A stretch of DNA of 64,000 bases. It comes from Pseudomonas putida. GTDB taxonomy: Bacteria; Pseudomonadota; Gammaproteobacteria; Pseudomonadales; Pseudomonadaceae. The stretch lies in contig NZ_CP113097.1 of assembly GCF_026625125.1 (NCBI RefSeq), positions 5,380,001 through 5,444,000 on the forward strand, read 5' to 3'. A program made the translations under genes and the position numbers. Positions 18,479 through 28,035 of this stretch are shown here, piece by piece. Position 1 is the stretch's first letter. The number at the start of each line of letters is the position of its first letter. The notes beneath the pieces are model-generated. The model was given only the letters and a program-made list of their open reading frames with translations, did not search any database and was not told where the DNA came from.

Positions 18479-19036
18479 TCAAGCATCCCGCCGTCGCGGC
18501 ATGTGCCGCTGGCGCGGGTTGTAGAAGGTGCTATCGGAAGGAATGTCTTGAGTCACCAGAGACATGGCCCCGATGATTACGTTGTCGCCGATGCTGATCT
18601 GGTCAGCAATGATGCAGCTATTGGCACCGAGGCTGACGTTTTCGCCTATGCACAGCGAGTAATGGTCCAGGCCAAGGGTCTTGATGCCGACCGAGCAATT
18701 CTGCCGTATCAAAAAATTACGCCCGATGCTTACGTTGCCAGTGATCACCACACCTGGCAGATGGGCGATACGAAGGCCAGGGCCTATTTGCGCACCGATG
18801 TCGATATCCACGGCGTACTTGAGGTTGAGCCGCTGCTGCATGCCGCGGGCATATCGCCTGCTCAGGCCGCCGCGACCATCGAGGTACTGCGCCAGGCGAT
18901 AGGCAAAAAGAAAGCGCAGCTTGTTGTCCTTGCGCGCTCGACGCAGCACGTTGCACAACAGGCTGATACGGCGTCCGGGCTTTTTCTTGTTGGAGACCTC
19001 CTGTCGCCAGCATTCCAGCAAGGTTTCGAAATTCAC
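18479..19036 (-). CDS. Serine O-acetyltransferase-like hexapeptide transferase
   Basis: A 185-residue left-handed beta-helix acyltransferase. An N-terminal helical segment (about residues 1-65) is followed by hexapeptide repeats: VDIDIGAQIGPGLRIAHLPG, VVITGNVSIGRNFLIRQ, then GENVSLGANSCIIADQISIGDNVIIGA. The pattern resembles CysE and polysaccharide-modifying O-acetyltransferases, but the protein is shorter than CysE (about 260-270) and is not linked to cysteine genes. The substrate is unknown. It is divergent from an Lrp-type regulator, and its stop lies exactly at the border of the decayed island. Confidence 0.8.
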   Translation of the reverse strand: MNFETLLECWRQEVSNKKKPGRRISLLCNVLRRARKDNKLRFLFAYRLAQYLDGRGGLSRRYARGMQQRLNLKYAVDIDIGAQIGPGLRIAHLPGVVITGNVSIGRNFLIRQNCSVGIKTLGLDHYSLCIGENVSLGANSCIIADQISIGDNVIIGAMSLVTQDIPSDSTFYNPRQRHMPRRRDA

Positions 19037-19160
19037 GACGTGGGCCCACTTGAATCAGCTACCCATGATGCCGCAATCAAGCCAGCCACGCATCAGCACT
19101 TTGTCTTGCCCTGGTCACTACAGCCTGGCTAGGCTTGCAAGCCCACTGTAGAGACTCGCC

Positions 19161-19622
19161 ATGTCGAATCCCCGCCAAATCGCCCTCGATGACATCGATC
19201 ACCAACTGATCGCCCTGCTGCAGATCAATGCCCGCGAAAGCGTTGCCACCCTTGCCCGCCACCTGGGTATCGCTCGCACCACCGTCAATTCGCGCCTGGC
19301 GCGCCTGGAGAAGGGCAAAGTCATCACCGGATATGGCGTACGCCTGGGCCAGCGCCTGGCCGATGGTGGCTTGCAAGCCTATGTCGGGATCAAGGTGCAA
19401 CCGCGCTCCGGCAAGGAGGTCGTGCGCCGCCTGGCTGCCATGGGGCAAGTGCAGCAATTGTGCGCGGTCAGCGGCGAGTTCGATTACGTAGCCTGGCTGC
19501 GCAGCGACTCGCCAGAACAACTGGACCAGTTGCTGGACCAGATTGGCAGCGTAGAAGGCGTGGAGAAGACCACCACCTCGATCATCCTCAGCAGCAAAGT
19601 GGACCGTGGCCAGCCCGTCTAA
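19161..19622 (+). CDS. Lrp/AsnC family regulator, probable davBA regulator
   Basis: A 153-residue Lrp/AsnC protein. The N-terminal HTH lies in DIDHQLIALLQINARES and LGIARTTVNSRLARLEK (about residues 10-50), and the RAM ligand-binding domain occupies the remainder (AYVGIKVQPRSGKEVVRRL to the end). It lies 190 bases upstream of the lysine-monooxygenase gene on the same strand, so regulation by lysine or a pathway intermediate is a reasonable inference. Lysine-responsive Lrp-family control of this locus is not shown by the sequence itself. Confidence 0.88.
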   Translation: MSNPRQIALDDIDHQLIALLQINARESVATLARHLGIARTTVNSRLARLEKGKVITGYGVRLGQRLADGGLQAYVGIKVQPRSGKEVVRRLAAMGQVQQLCAVSGEFDYVAWLRSDSPEQLDQLLDQIGSVEGVEKTTTSIILSSKVDRGQPV

Positions 19623-19812
19623 ATGGCTGAGGTACAGGTGCCAAACATCAATCGTCAAAAGTATTGATAAGCCTGTCGTTATGACAAATAAAACGCCAAT
19701 ACGACGACGCTTTGCATCTTAATTACGAACACCCGTCGCCCTAAAATGACCACCAGGCATCTCCTATACTCAGGCTCCGCCCCTGCGCAGCCGCTCTGGC
19801 AAGGTCACTGCA
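19623..19812 (+). promoter_or_regulatory. AT-rich regulator-davB spacer
   Basis: A 190-base gap, noticeably more AT-rich than its surroundings, with A/T tracts around 19675-19730. It probably contains the davBA promoter and Lrp-type binding sites, but no unambiguous -35/-10 pair or palindrome stands out. Confidence 0.35.
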
Positions 19813-21495
19813 ATGAACAAGAAAAACCGCCACCCGGCCGACGGCAAGAAACCCATCACCATCTTCGGCCCGGACTTCCCGTTCGGCTTCGACGAGTGGC
19901 TGGAACACCCGGCTGGGCTGGGCAGCATTCCGGCTGATCGCCACGGGGAGGAAGTCGCTATCGTCGGTGCCGGCATCGCAGGCCTGGTGGCGGCCTACGA
20001 GCTGATGAAGCTGGGGCTCAAGCCTGTGGTGTATGAGGCCTCGAAGATGGGTGGCCGACTGCGCTCGCAGGCCTTCAACGGCACCGACGGAATCATCGCC
20101 GAGCTCGGGGGCATGCGCTTTCCAGTGTCCTCCACCGCCTTCTACCACTATGTCGACAAGCTGGGCCTGGAAACCAAGCCCTTCCCCAACCCACTGACTC
20201 CGGCATCCGGCAGCACGGTGATCGACCTGGAAGGCCAGACCTACTACGCCGAAACAGTCAGCGATTTGCCCAAACTGTTCCATGAAGTGGCCGATGCCTG
20301 GGCCGACGCGCTGGAAAGCGGCGCGCAGTTCGCCGATATCCAGCAGGCGATCCGCGATCGCGATGTTCCGCGCCTCAAAGCATTGTGGAACAAGCTGGTA
20401 CCGCTGTGGGACGACCGCACCTTCTACGACTTCGTCGCAACCTCGCGCTCGTTCGCCCAACTGAGCTTCCAGCACCGCGAGGTGTTCGGCCAGGTCGGCT
20501 TCGGCACAGGTGGATGGGACTCGGACTTCCCCAACTCGATGCTGGAAATCTTCCGGGTGGTGATGACCAACTGCGACGACCACCAGCACCTGATCGTCGG
20601 CGGGGTGGAGCAGGTACCACAGGGCATCTGGCGCCATGTACCGCAGCGCTGCGCCCACTGGCCCGAGGGCACCAGCCTGAGCGCGCTGCATGGCGGCGCA
20701 CCGCGTACTGGGGTAAAACGCATTGCCCGCGCAGCCGACGGGCGCCTCGCCGTCACCGACAACTGGGGCGACACTCGCCATTACGGCGCCGTGCTCGCCA
20801 CCTGCCAGAGCTGGTTGCTGACCACCCAGATCGATTGTGAAGAATCGCTGTTCTCGCAAAAGATGTGGATGGCCCTGGACCGCACCCGTTACATGCAGTC
20901 GTCGAAGACCTTCGTCATGGTCGATCGGCCGTTCTGGAAGGACAAAGACCCGCAAACCGGCCGCGACCTGATGAGCATGACCCTCACTGATCGGCTCACC
21001 CGCGGCACCTACCTGTTCGATAACGGCGACGACAAGCCGGGTGTGATCTGCCTGTCCTACGCCTGGATGAGCGACGCCCTGAAGATGCTCCCGCACCCCG
21101 TGGAAAAACGCGTGCAGCTGGCCTTGGATGCACTGAAGAAGATCTACCCCAAGACCGATATCGCCGGGCATATCATCGGCGACCCGATCACCATTTCCTG
21201 GGAGGCCGACCCGCACTTCCTCGGTGCCTTCAAGGGCGCACTGCCCGGCCACTACCGCTACAACCAACGGATGTACGCGCACTTCATGCAGCAGGACATG
21301 CCCATCGAGCAACGCGGGATATTCATCGCCGGCGACGACGTATCGTGGACCCCGGCCTGGGTCGAAGGGGCGGTGCAGACGTCGCTCAATGCGGTGTGGG
21401 GTATCATGAACCACTTCGGTGGCCAGACCCATCCGGACAATCCAGGCCCGGGCGATGTGTTCGATGAAATCGGGCCAATCGCCCTGGCAGACTGA
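19813..21495 (+). CDS. davB: Lysine 2-monooxygenase (flavin amine oxidase family)
   Basis: A 560-residue FAD-dependent amino-acid monooxygenase. The dinucleotide-binding VAIVGAGIAGLVAAYEL (about residues 49-65) is followed by YEASKMGGRLRS, the usual amine-oxidase GG motif. The family covers tryptophan and lysine 2-monooxygenases. The immediate neighbour davA and the location before the pqq cluster match the P. putida davBA locus (known from KT2440), in which DavB converts L-lysine to 5-aminovaleramide. The substrate call therefore rests on context, not on active-site residues. A ribosome site (AAGG) lies 9 bases before the ATG. Confidence 0.88.
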   Translation: MNKKNRHPADGKKPITIFGPDFPFGFDEWLEHPAGLGSIPADRHGEEVAIVGAGIAGLVAAYELMKLGLKPVVYEASKMGGRLRSQAFNGTDGIIAELGGMRFPVSSTAFYHYVDKLGLETKPFPNPLTPASGSTVIDLEGQTYYAETVSDLPKLFHEVADAWADALESGAQFADIQQAIRDRDVPRLKALWNKLVPLWDDRTFYDFVATSRSFAQLSFQHREVFGQVGFGTGGWDSDFPNSMLEIFRVVMTNCDDHQHLIVGGVEQVPQGIWRHVPQRCAHWPEGTSLSALHGGAPRTGVKRIARAADGRLAVTDNWGDTRHYGAVLATCQSWLLTTQIDCEESLFSQKMWMALDRTRYMQSSKTFVMVDRPFWKDKDPQTGRDLMSMTLTDRLTRGTYLFDNGDDKPGVICLSYAWMSDALKMLPHPVEKRVQLALDALKKIYPKTDIAGHIIGDPITISWEADPHFLGAFKGALPGHYRYNQRMYAHFMQQDMPIEQRGIFIAGDDVSWTPAWVEGAVQTSLNAVWGIMNHFGGQTHPDNPGPGDVFDEIGPIALAD

Positions 21496-21509
21496 GACAA
21501 GGAGGCAGC

Positions 21510-22304
21510 ATGCGCATCGCTCTGTTCCAGGGTGCACCCAACCCGCTGGATGTGCCCGGCAACCTGCAACGGCTGCGCCACCAGGCGCACTTGGCGGCCG
21601 AGCGTGGCGCACAGTTGCTGGTGTGTCCGGAGATGTTGCTGAGCGGCTACAACATCGGGTTGGCACAGGTAGAGCGCCTGGCGCAGGCCAATGATGGCCC
21701 AGCGGCCATGGAGGTGGTGGAGATCGCCCAGGCGCATCGCATCGCCGTCGTCTATGGCTACCCCGAGCGCACTGACGATGGCGCGATCTACAACAGCGTG
21801 CAACTGATCGACGCTCATGGCCGTAGCCTGTGCAACTACCGCAAGACGCACCTGTTCGGTGAGCTGGACCGAGGCATGTTCAGTGCGGGCGCCGACCACT
21901 TTCCGGTGGTCGAGCTGGAAGGCTGGAAGGTCGGGCTGCTGATCTGCTACGACATCGAGTTCCCGGAAAATGCCCGGCGCCTGGCGCTGGACGGCGCTGA
22001 GCTGATCCTGGTGCCGACCGCGAACATGGCACCGTATGATTTTGTCTGTCAGGTAACCGTGCGCTCCCGGGCACAGGAAAACCAGTGCTACCTGGTGTAT
22101 GCCAACTATTGCGGGGCCGAGGGCGAAATCCAGTACTGCGGCCAGAGCAGCATCATCGCGCCGGATGGCAGCGTGCTGGCCATGGCCGGCCGGGAGGAGT
22201 GCCAGTTGCTGGCGGACTTGGCGCAAGAGCAGGTGGTGCAGGGACGTAAAGCATTTCCTTACCTCACCGATCTGCGCCAGGAGTTGCATCTGCGGCGAGG
22301 CTGA
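21510..22304 (+). CDS. davA: 5-Aminopentanamidase (nitrilase superfamily)
   Basis: A 264-residue carbon-nitrogen hydrolase with the nitrilase-family triad E41 (CPEMLLSGY), K112 (NYRKTHLFG) and C146 (LLICYDIEFPE). It lies 14 bases after davB with GGAGG upstream, and it converts 5-aminovaleramide to 5-aminovalerate in lysine catabolism. Downstream steps (davT, davD) are not in the window. Assignment is by family plus pairing with davB. Confidence 0.9.
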   Translation: MRIALFQGAPNPLDVPGNLQRLRHQAHLAAERGAQLLVCPEMLLSGYNIGLAQVERLAQANDGPAAMEVVEIAQAHRIAVVYGYPERTDDGAIYNSVQLIDAHGRSLCNYRKTHLFGELDRGMFSAGADHFPVVELEGWKVGLLICYDIEFPENARRLALDGAELILVPTANMAPYDFVCQVTVRSRAQENQCYLVYANYCGAEGEIQYCGQSSIIAPDGSVLAMAGREECQLLADLAQEQVVQGRKAFPYLTDLRQELHLRRG

Positions 22305-22350
22305 GAGGGCCAACAAATTTGTTAGCATGTGTGCCTGACCCGGAGCCCCC

Positions 22351-24636
22351 ATGCCTGATGCCACTCGCCACCTCACCTTAGCCAACGGCCTGCAGCTCAC
22401 CCTGCGCCATGCCCCGCGGCTCAAGCGCTCGGCTGCGGCGCTGAAGGTCCACGCGGGCAGCCACGATGCCCCGGCAAAATGGCCAGGGCTGGCGCACTTT
22501 CTCGAACACCTGTTCTTCCTTGGCACCCCCCGCTTTGCGCTGGATGACGGCCTGATGCGCTACGTCCAGACCCTCGGCGGGCAGGTCAACGCCAGCACCC
22601 GCGAACGCACCACGGATTTCTTCTTTGAAGTGCCGCCCGCAGCCTTGGCCGGCGGGCTGCACCGCCTTTGCCAGATGCTCGCCGAACCAGACCTGGGTCG
22701 CGAGCGCCAGCGCCGCGAGCGTGAAGTGATCCATGCCGAATTCATCGCGTGGTCGCGCAACCCGCAGGCACAGCAGCGCTTGGCCCTTCTGCAGTCAGTG
22801 TCGGCTGGCCATCCGCTAGGCGGTTTTCATGCAGGCAACCGGTATACCTTGGCGTTGCAGGACCCCGCCTTTCAGCGAGCGCTCACAGATTTCCATCAGC
22901 GCTATTACCAAGGCGGCCAGATCACCTTGAGCCTGTGTGGGCCGCAACCGCTGGATGAGCTCGAACAGCTTGGCAGGCATTACGCCGGTGCGTTTGCGTG
23001 CGGCGAACGCAGGCCACAAACACCGCCACCGGCTCTGTCGAGCACCAGCACTGGCCTGGTATTCACCCATGAAAACCTGCCCCCTGGTGCCGAACGGGCA
23101 TTGGAGCTGCTGATTGCCGGCTTGAACGACAGCAGGCCGGGCACCTGGCTGTATGCATTACGCCAGCGCGGCTGGCTGCGAGCGTTCAAGGCTGAAATGC
23201 TGTATGCCTTCGCCGGGCAGATGCTCTGGCACATCGAGCTCGAACTCAGCAAAGACGCCTGTGCAGAAGAAGCTCACGCCCTGCTGCACGGATGGTTCGG
23301 CTTTATCGGGCAGTGCGATCCGGCGCACCTGAACGCCGAATTCGGCCTTTTGCAACAGAGCCGCGAACGCAACGCCAGCCCCCTCGATCTGGCCCGCCGC
23401 GACAGCGCAGGCCAGCCATTGGCGGCACTTGATGCACAAGCACTCTGCGCATTTCAGGCACTGCTCGAAGGCCTGCCATCGCGCAAGCATGGCCAATGGC
23501 AGTTGCCAGCCGCCGAACCCTTGCTGCTTCCCGGCTTGCCCCCCACGCAATTGCCGCAATTGCCTGCAGCGCTGACGGTCAATCAGCAACTGCCAGCGGC
23601 GCGCCAGTACGGGGCAGTTCATCTGCGCTGGCAAGTGCCTTCGGCCCTGCGCCAGCGCCTCTATGCTGTGCTGGAACGCGCCCTGCAGCCGCTACAGGCA
23701 CGCTGCGAGCGTGCCGCTGTGCAACTGCAGTTCAGTGCCGCAGGCGAGTATTGGCAGCTGCGTTGCACTGGCCTGCCCACAGCGGTCATAAAAGCCGTCG
23801 AACTCGCCATCGCGTGTTTGCGTTCGCCCGCTGCTGACTGGGATCCGCCTACACAACAGCCCCCCTTGCTGATCCCGATCAGGGCCCTGCTCAACCAACT
23901 GCCAGAGGCACTCACAGGCGCAGTACCAACGCCCGAGCCAACCAGGGCGATCAATCAACAGGCACTCGATGATGCATGGCAGCACAGCCGGTGGCATGGC
24001 CTGGCGGTAGGGTTCGATACATCTGCCCTGCAAGCCCTGAGCGCAGCCTTGCAAGGCTGCCCCGGACAGTTCGGCATGCCCGTACCGCCGCCCGCCTGGC
24101 ACGGCCGGCGTTGGCACCACGCCAAGGTGCCGGGCAGCGAGCCCGCACTGCTGTTGTTCTGCCCCGTGCCTGCGCACCAGCAGGCCTGCGGCCGGCTTCT
24201 CGCCCAGTTGCTGCAGGGGCCTGTGTACCAAAAGTTACGTGTGGAATTGCAGCTGGGTTACGCCGTATTCAGTACCTTTCGTCAGGTGGAGGGCATCGGC
24301 GGGCTGCTGTTCGGCGTGCAATCACCCCACGCCACCCACGCTGAGATCCTCGGTCACCTGCTCACCCTTCTGCGCCAGGGGGTACGCCTGGACGCAGCTG
24401 CACGCCAGAGGTTGGCGGAACAGTTCGACGAGCCAGCCATGGCCAACGCGGACCTTGCCGATTGGGCATGGCAGACACACTTGGCTACACTACCCGGCGA
24501 TCTCCCCGCATTAAGCGCGGCTATCCTGAAGACGCAACAAGCACATCTGGACGATTTGCTGGGCGGCCTGCTCGCAGCCGAATCACCCTCGCTCTGCCTG
24601 GCCAATGGGCCTGCGCCAGAGGGGGCCTGGCACTGA
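22351..24636 (+). CDS. pqqF: PqqF, M16 zinc peptidase of PQQ biosynthesis
   Basis: A 761-residue insulinase-type peptidase with the inverted zinc motif H49-F-L-E52-H53 and the distal glutamate region (REREVIHAEF) near residue 130. M16 duplication gives a catalytic N half and an inactive C half. PqqF is thought to cut the modified PqqA peptide to release the glutamate-tyrosine adduct. It precedes pqqA on the same strand after davA, with 46 bases between davA and pqqF. The length fits Pseudomonas PqqF. Confidence 0.92.
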   Translation: MPDATRHLTLANGLQLTLRHAPRLKRSAAALKVHAGSHDAPAKWPGLAHFLEHLFFLGTPRFALDDGLMRYVQTLGGQVNASTRERTTDFFFEVPPAALAGGLHRLCQMLAEPDLGRERQRREREVIHAEFIAWSRNPQAQQRLALLQSVSAGHPLGGFHAGNRYTLALQDPAFQRALTDFHQRYYQGGQITLSLCGPQPLDELEQLGRHYAGAFACGERRPQTPPPALSSTSTGLVFTHENLPPGAERALELLIAGLNDSRPGTWLYALRQRGWLRAFKAEMLYAFAGQMLWHIELELSKDACAEEAHALLHGWFGFIGQCDPAHLNAEFGLLQQSRERNASPLDLARRDSAGQPLAALDAQALCAFQALLEGLPSRKHGQWQLPAAEPLLLPGLPPTQLPQLPAALTVNQQLPAARQYGAVHLRWQVPSALRQRLYAVLERALQPLQARCERAAVQLQFSAAGEYWQLRCTGLPTAVIKAVELAIACLRSPAADWDPPTQQPPLLIPIRALLNQLPEALTGAVPTPEPTRAINQQALDDAWQHSRWHGLAVGFDTSALQALSAALQGCPGQFGMPVPPPAWHGRRWHHAKVPGSEPALLLFCPVPAHQQACGRLLAQLLQGPVYQKLRVELQLGYAVFSTFRQVEGIGGLLFGVQSPHATHAEILGHLLTLLRQGVRLDAAARQRLAEQFDEPAMANADLADWAWQTHLATLPGDLPALSAAILKTQQAHLDDLLGGLLAAESPSLCLANGPAPEGAWH

Positions 24637-24711
24637 CCCGGAATCCATTGTTACGTATACCGCAAGGGCGCTTTTCGAAGAATTAACCTTTCGGTACATG
24701 ATTTTCTTGTA

Positions 24712-24725
24712 AGATAACGCTATCT
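24712..24725. promoter_or_regulatory. Short inverted repeat in the pqqA leader
   Basis: AGATA-ACGC-TATCT is a perfect 5-base inverted repeat, 81 bases before pqqA, in a locally AT-rich stretch that probably includes the pqqA promoter (TTGTAAGAT is nearby). It is a weak candidate operator. Confidence 0.3.
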
Positions 24726-24805
24726 CAGCCGCCGGAACCTTCGGCGCGAGGCGACGCCAAACAAATAGCTGAACCCTCTACCCTGACCCGGAAGGAGCAA
24801 AAACC

Positions 24806-24877
24806 ATGTGGACCAAACCTGCATACACTGACCTGCGTATCGGCTTCGAAGTGACCATGTACTTCGCCAGCCGCTAA
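24806..24877 (+). CDS. pqqA: PqqA, PQQ precursor peptide
   Basis: A 23-residue ribosomal precursor peptide, [20 protein letters not shown] then ASR. It contains the E-x-x-x-Y pair (E15, Y19) that is cross-linked to form pyrroloquinoline quinone. GGAAGGAG lies 8 bases upstream. It sits between pqqF and pqqB, with a hairpin after it that would let it be made in excess over the enzymes. Confidence 0.97.
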   Translation: MWTKPAYTDLRIGFEVTMYFASR

Positions 24878-24892
24878 GCATTGCCTGCGTCT

Positions 24893-24918
24893 CAACGCCT
24901 CGGCCAGCCGGGGCGTTG
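24893..24918 (+). terminator. Attenuator hairpin between pqqA and pqqB
   Basis: CAACGCC (24893-24899) pairs with GGCGTTG (24912-24918), followed by TCGTTTTT. Lying 15 bases after the short pqqA gene and 48 before pqqB, it fits a leaky terminator that raises the PqqA-to-enzyme ratio. Confidence 0.65.
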
Positions 24919-24966
24919 TCGTTTTTCAGGCTACGGTTCTTCGCACAGTTCGGATAGAGAGCAACC

Positions 24967-25878
24967 ATGTACATCCAGATTCTCGGTTCCGCCGCCGGCG
25001 GCGGTTTTCCGCAGTGGAACTGCAACTGCGTCAACTGCAAGGGCTATCGCGATGGCAGCCTGCGCGCCACGGCACGTACCCAGTCGTCGATAGCCCTGTC
25101 CGACGACGGTGTTCACTGGATACTGTGCAACGCCTCACCCGACATCCGTGCCCAGCTGCAGGCGTTCGCGCCGATGCAGCCGGCCCGTGGCCTGCGCGAC
25201 ACCGGCATCAACGCCATCGTCCTGCTCGACAGCCAGATCGACCACACCACTGGCCTGCTCAGTCTGCGCGAAGGCTGCCCGCATCAGGTCTGGTGCACCG
25301 ACATGGTCCATCAGGACCTCACCACCGGCTTCCCGCTGTTCAACATGCTCAGCCACTGGAACGGTGGCCTGCAGTGGAACCGTATCGAGCTCGAGGGCAG
25401 CTTCGTCATCCCGGCCTGCCCTCGTCTCAAGTTCACCCCCTTCCCGCTGCGCAGCGCCGCACCGCCTTACTCCCCGCACCGCTTCGACCCCCACCCGGGC
25501 GACAACCTGGGGCTGCTGGTGGAAGACACTCGCACCGGCGGCAAGCTGTTCTACGCGCCCGGCCTGGGCCAGGTCGACGACAAACTGCTGGCGATGATGC
25601 GTGACGCTGACTGCCTGCTGGTCGACGGCACGCTGTGGGAGGATGATGAAATGCAGCGCCGCGGGGTCGGTACCCGTACTGGCCGCGAAATGGGCCACCT
25701 GGCGCAGAATGGTCCCGGCGGCATGCTCGAGGTGCTGGACGGCTTCCCAAGCCAGCGCAAGGTACTTATCCACATCAACAACACCAACCCGATTCTGGAC
25801 GAAGACTCCCCCGAACGCGCCGAGGTCCAGCGCCGAGGGGTAGAAGTCGCCTTCGACGGCATGAGCATCGAGTTGTAA
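24967..25878 (+). CDS. pqqB: PqqB, metallo-beta-lactamase-fold PQQ biosynthesis protein
   Basis: A 303-residue PqqB with the family N terminus ([20 protein letters not shown]) and the [11 protein letters not shown] stretch near residue 90 in place of a classic HxHxDH motif. Cysteines at the N terminus (NCNCVNC) could bind metal. The proposed role is hydroxylation of the Glu-Tyr intermediate before PqqC. It is followed after nine bases by pqqC. Confidence 0.95.
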   Translation: MYIQILGSAAGGGFPQWNCNCVNCKGYRDGSLRATARTQSSIALSDDGVHWILCNASPDIRAQLQAFAPMQPARGLRDTGINAIVLLDSQIDHTTGLLSLREGCPHQVWCTDMVHQDLTTGFPLFNMLSHWNGGLQWNRIELEGSFVIPACPRLKFTPFPLRSAAPPYSPHRFDPHPGDNLGLLVEDTRTGGKLFYAPGLGQVDDKLLAMMRDADCLLVDGTLWEDDEMQRRGVGTRTGREMGHLAQNGPGGMLEVLDGFPSQRKVLIHINNTNPILDEDSPERAEVQRRGVEVAFDGMSIEL

Positions 25879-25887
25879 GGAGGCCCG

Positions 25888-26643
25888 ATGAGCGAAGCAC
25901 TGCCACTGTCGCCTGCCGAATTCGAGCAGGCTCTGCGCGCCAAGGGCGCCTACTACCATATTCATCACCCCTACCACGTGGCGATGTACGAAGGGCGCGC
26001 TAGCCGCGAACAGATTCAGGGCTGGGTGGCCAACCGCTTCTACTACCAGGTGAACATCCCGATGAAGGATGCCGCGATCCTGGCCAACTGCCCGGACCGT
26101 GAAGTGCGCCGTGAGTGGATCCAGCGCTTGCTCGACCACGACGGCGCCCCGGGCGAAGACGGTGGTATCGAAGCCTGGCTGCGCCTGGGTCAGGCTGTGG
26201 GGCTCGACCCCGACCAGCTGCGCTCCCAAGAGCTGGTGCTGCCAGGTGTGCGCTTCGCCGTCGACGCGTACGTGAACTTCGCCCGCCGTGCCAGCTGGCA
26301 GGAAGCGGCCAGCAGCTCGCTGACCGAACTGTTCGCCCCGCAGATCCATCAGTCGCGCCTGGACAGCTGGCCGCAACACTACCCGTGGATCGATCCTGCC
26401 GGCTACGAGTACTTCCGCACCCGCCTGGGCCAGGCCCGGCGCGATGTCGAACACGGCCTGACGATCACCTTGCAGCACTACACCACCCGGGCGGCCCAGG
26501 AGCGTATGCTGGAAATCCTGCAGTTCAAGCTGGATATTCTCTGGAGCATGCTCGATGCCATGAGCATGGCCTATGAGCTGCACCGCCCGCCGTATCACAC
26601 CGTCACCCAGCAACGGGTATGGCACAAGGGGATTGCCCTATGA
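25888..26643 (+). CDS. pqqC: PqqC, pyrroloquinoline-quinone synthase
   Basis: A 251-residue cofactor-less oxidase that performs the final ring closure and eight-electron oxidation to PQQ. The family sequence [20 protein letters not shown] is near the N terminus, and conserved histidines and tyrosines ([25 protein letters not shown]) are present. GGAGG lies upstream of the ATG, and the stop overlaps pqqD by four bases. Confidence 0.96.
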   Translation: MSEALPLSPAEFEQALRAKGAYYHIHHPYHVAMYEGRASREQIQGWVANRFYYQVNIPMKDAAILANCPDREVRREWIQRLLDHDGAPGEDGGIEAWLRLGQAVGLDPDQLRSQELVLPGVRFAVDAYVNFARRASWQEAASSSLTELFAPQIHQSRLDSWPQHYPWIDPAGYEYFRTRLGQARRDVEHGLTITLQHYTTRAAQERMLEILQFKLDILWSMLDAMSMAYELHRPPYHTVTQQRVWHKGIAL

Positions 26644-26915
26644 GTTTCGACCGCAAACAAGTGCCGAACTGGCGCCCCGGTTATCGTTTCCAGTACGAAC
26701 CGGCGCAGAAAGGCCATGTGCTGCTCTACCCTGAGGGCATGATCAAGCTCAATGACAGCGCCTCCCTCATTGGTGGCCTGATCGACGGCAAACGTGACGT
26801 GAACGCGATCATCACCGAGCTCGAACAGCAATTTCCTGGTGTGCCCGAAGTCGCTGATGACATCGAGCAATTCATGGAGGTGGCCCGTGGCGAACACTGG
26901 ATCACCCTCGCCTGA
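26640..26915 (+). CDS. pqqD: PqqD, PqqA peptide chaperone
   Basis: A 91-residue PqqD of the RiPP recognition-element fold, which delivers PqqA to the radical SAM enzyme PqqE. The start at 26640 ([17 protein letters not shown]) is chosen because ATGA overlaps the pqqC stop. Its 3' end overlaps the pqqE start by 29 bases, consistent with coupled synthesis of the PqqD-PqqE pair. Confidence 0.95.
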   Translation: MSFDRKQVPNWRPGYRFQYEPAQKGHVLLYPEGMIKLNDSASLIGGLIDGKRDVNAIITELEQQFPGVPEVADDIEQFMEVARGEHWITLA

Positions 26916-28035
26916 GGTACCGGTCGGCCTGCCGCTGTGGCTGCTGGCCGAACTGACCTATCGCTGCCCGCTGCAGTGCCCGTACTGCTCGAACCCGCTC
27001 GACTTCGCCGCACAGGGTAAGGAGCTGACGACCGCGCAGTGGTTCAAGGTAATGGCCGAAGCCCGTGAAATGGGCGCTGCGCAGATCGGTTTTTCCGGTG
27101 GCGAACCGCTGGTGCGCCAGGACCTCGCCGAACTGATCGGCGAAGCGCGCCGGTTGGGTTACTACACCAACCTGATCACCTCCGGCATCGGCCTGACCGA
27201 GGCCCGTATCGCCAACTTCAAGGAAGCCGGTCTGGACCACATCCAGATCAGTTTCCAGGCCAGCGACGAACAGGTGAACAACCTGCTGGCGGGGTCGAAA
27301 AAGGCCTTCGCACAAAAACTGGAGATGGCCCGTGCGGTGAAAGCCCATGGTTATCCGATGGTGCTCAACTTCGTCACCCACCGGCACAACATCGACAAGA
27401 TCGACCGCATCATCGAGTTGTGCGTGGCGCTGGAGGCCGATTTCGTCGAGCTTGCCACCTGCCAGTTCTATGGCTGGGCGCACCTCAACCGTTTGGGCCT
27501 GTTGCCGACCCGTGAGCAACTTGAACGCGCTGAACGGATCACCAACGAGTACCGTGCGAAGCTCAAGGCCGAAGGCAACCCGTGCAAGCTGATCTTCGTC
27601 ACGCCGGACTACTACGAGGAACGCCCCAAGGCCTGCATGAATGGCTGGGGCAGCCTGTTTCTGACCATCACGCCGGACGGCACTGCCCTGCCCTGTCATG
27701 GCGCCCGTCAGCTACCGGTGCAGTTCCCAAATGTTCGTGATCACGACCTCAAGCACATCTGGTACGACTCGTTCGGCTTCAACCGTTTCCGTGGTTATGA
27801 CTGGATGCCCGAACCCTGCCGTTCGTGCGACGAGAAAGAAAAGGACTTCGGCGGCTGCCGCTGCCAGGCCTTCATGCTCACCGGCGACGCCAGCAACGCC
27901 GACCCGGTGTGCGCCAAGTCGGCCGACCACGGCATCATCCTCAAAGCCCGCGAGGAGGCAGAAACAGCCGACCTTGCCATTGAACAGATGACCTTCCGCA
28001 ATGATCGAAACTCCCGTGTCATCGCCCGCGGCTGA
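26887..28035 (+). CDS. pqqE: PqqE, radical SAM PqqA cross-linking enzyme
   Basis: A 382-residue radical SAM protein that forms the C-C bond between Glu and Tyr of PqqA. The radical-SAM cluster motif C-PLQ-C-PY-C lies at about residues 28-35, and SPASM-type auxiliary cysteines ([28 protein letters not shown]) lie in the C-terminal half. The start is taken as GTG at 26887, with GGAGGTG just upstream; this gives [19 protein letters not shown] after the start residue, as in Pseudomonas PqqE. Confidence 0.95.
   Translation: MANTGSPSPEVPVGLPLWLLAELTYRCPLQCPYCSNPLDFAAQGKELTTAQWFKVMAEAREMGAAQIGFSGGEPLVRQDLAELIGEARRLGYYTNLITSGIGLTEARIANFKEAGLDHIQISFQASDEQVNNLLAGSKKAFAQKLEMARAVKAHGYPMVLNFVTHRHNIDKIDRIIELCVALEADFVELATCQFYGWAHLNRLGLLPTREQLERAERITNEYRAKLKAEGNPCKLIFVTPDYYEERPKACMNGWGSLFLTITPDGTALPCHGARQLPVQFPNVRDHDLKHIWYDSFGFNRFRGYDWMPEPCRSCDEKEKDFGGCRCQAFMLTGDASNADPVCAKSADHGIILKAREEAETADLAIEQMTFRNDRNSRVIARG

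Noticed and set aside
16578..19049. GTGGGCCCAC at the tRNA 3' end (16578-16587) and again at 19040-19049, a possible att repeat for the island.
   Set aside because: It is only 10 bases, is itself a palindrome, does not extend into flanking tRNA sequence, and would place the acetyltransferase inside the element, which the hsdM breakpoint at 18478 does not support.
18503..19132. Open frame continuing from the hsdM remnant through the acetyltransferase region on the plus strand.
   Set aside because: Beyond 18478 the translation is antisense of the hexapeptide transferase and no longer resembles HsdM.
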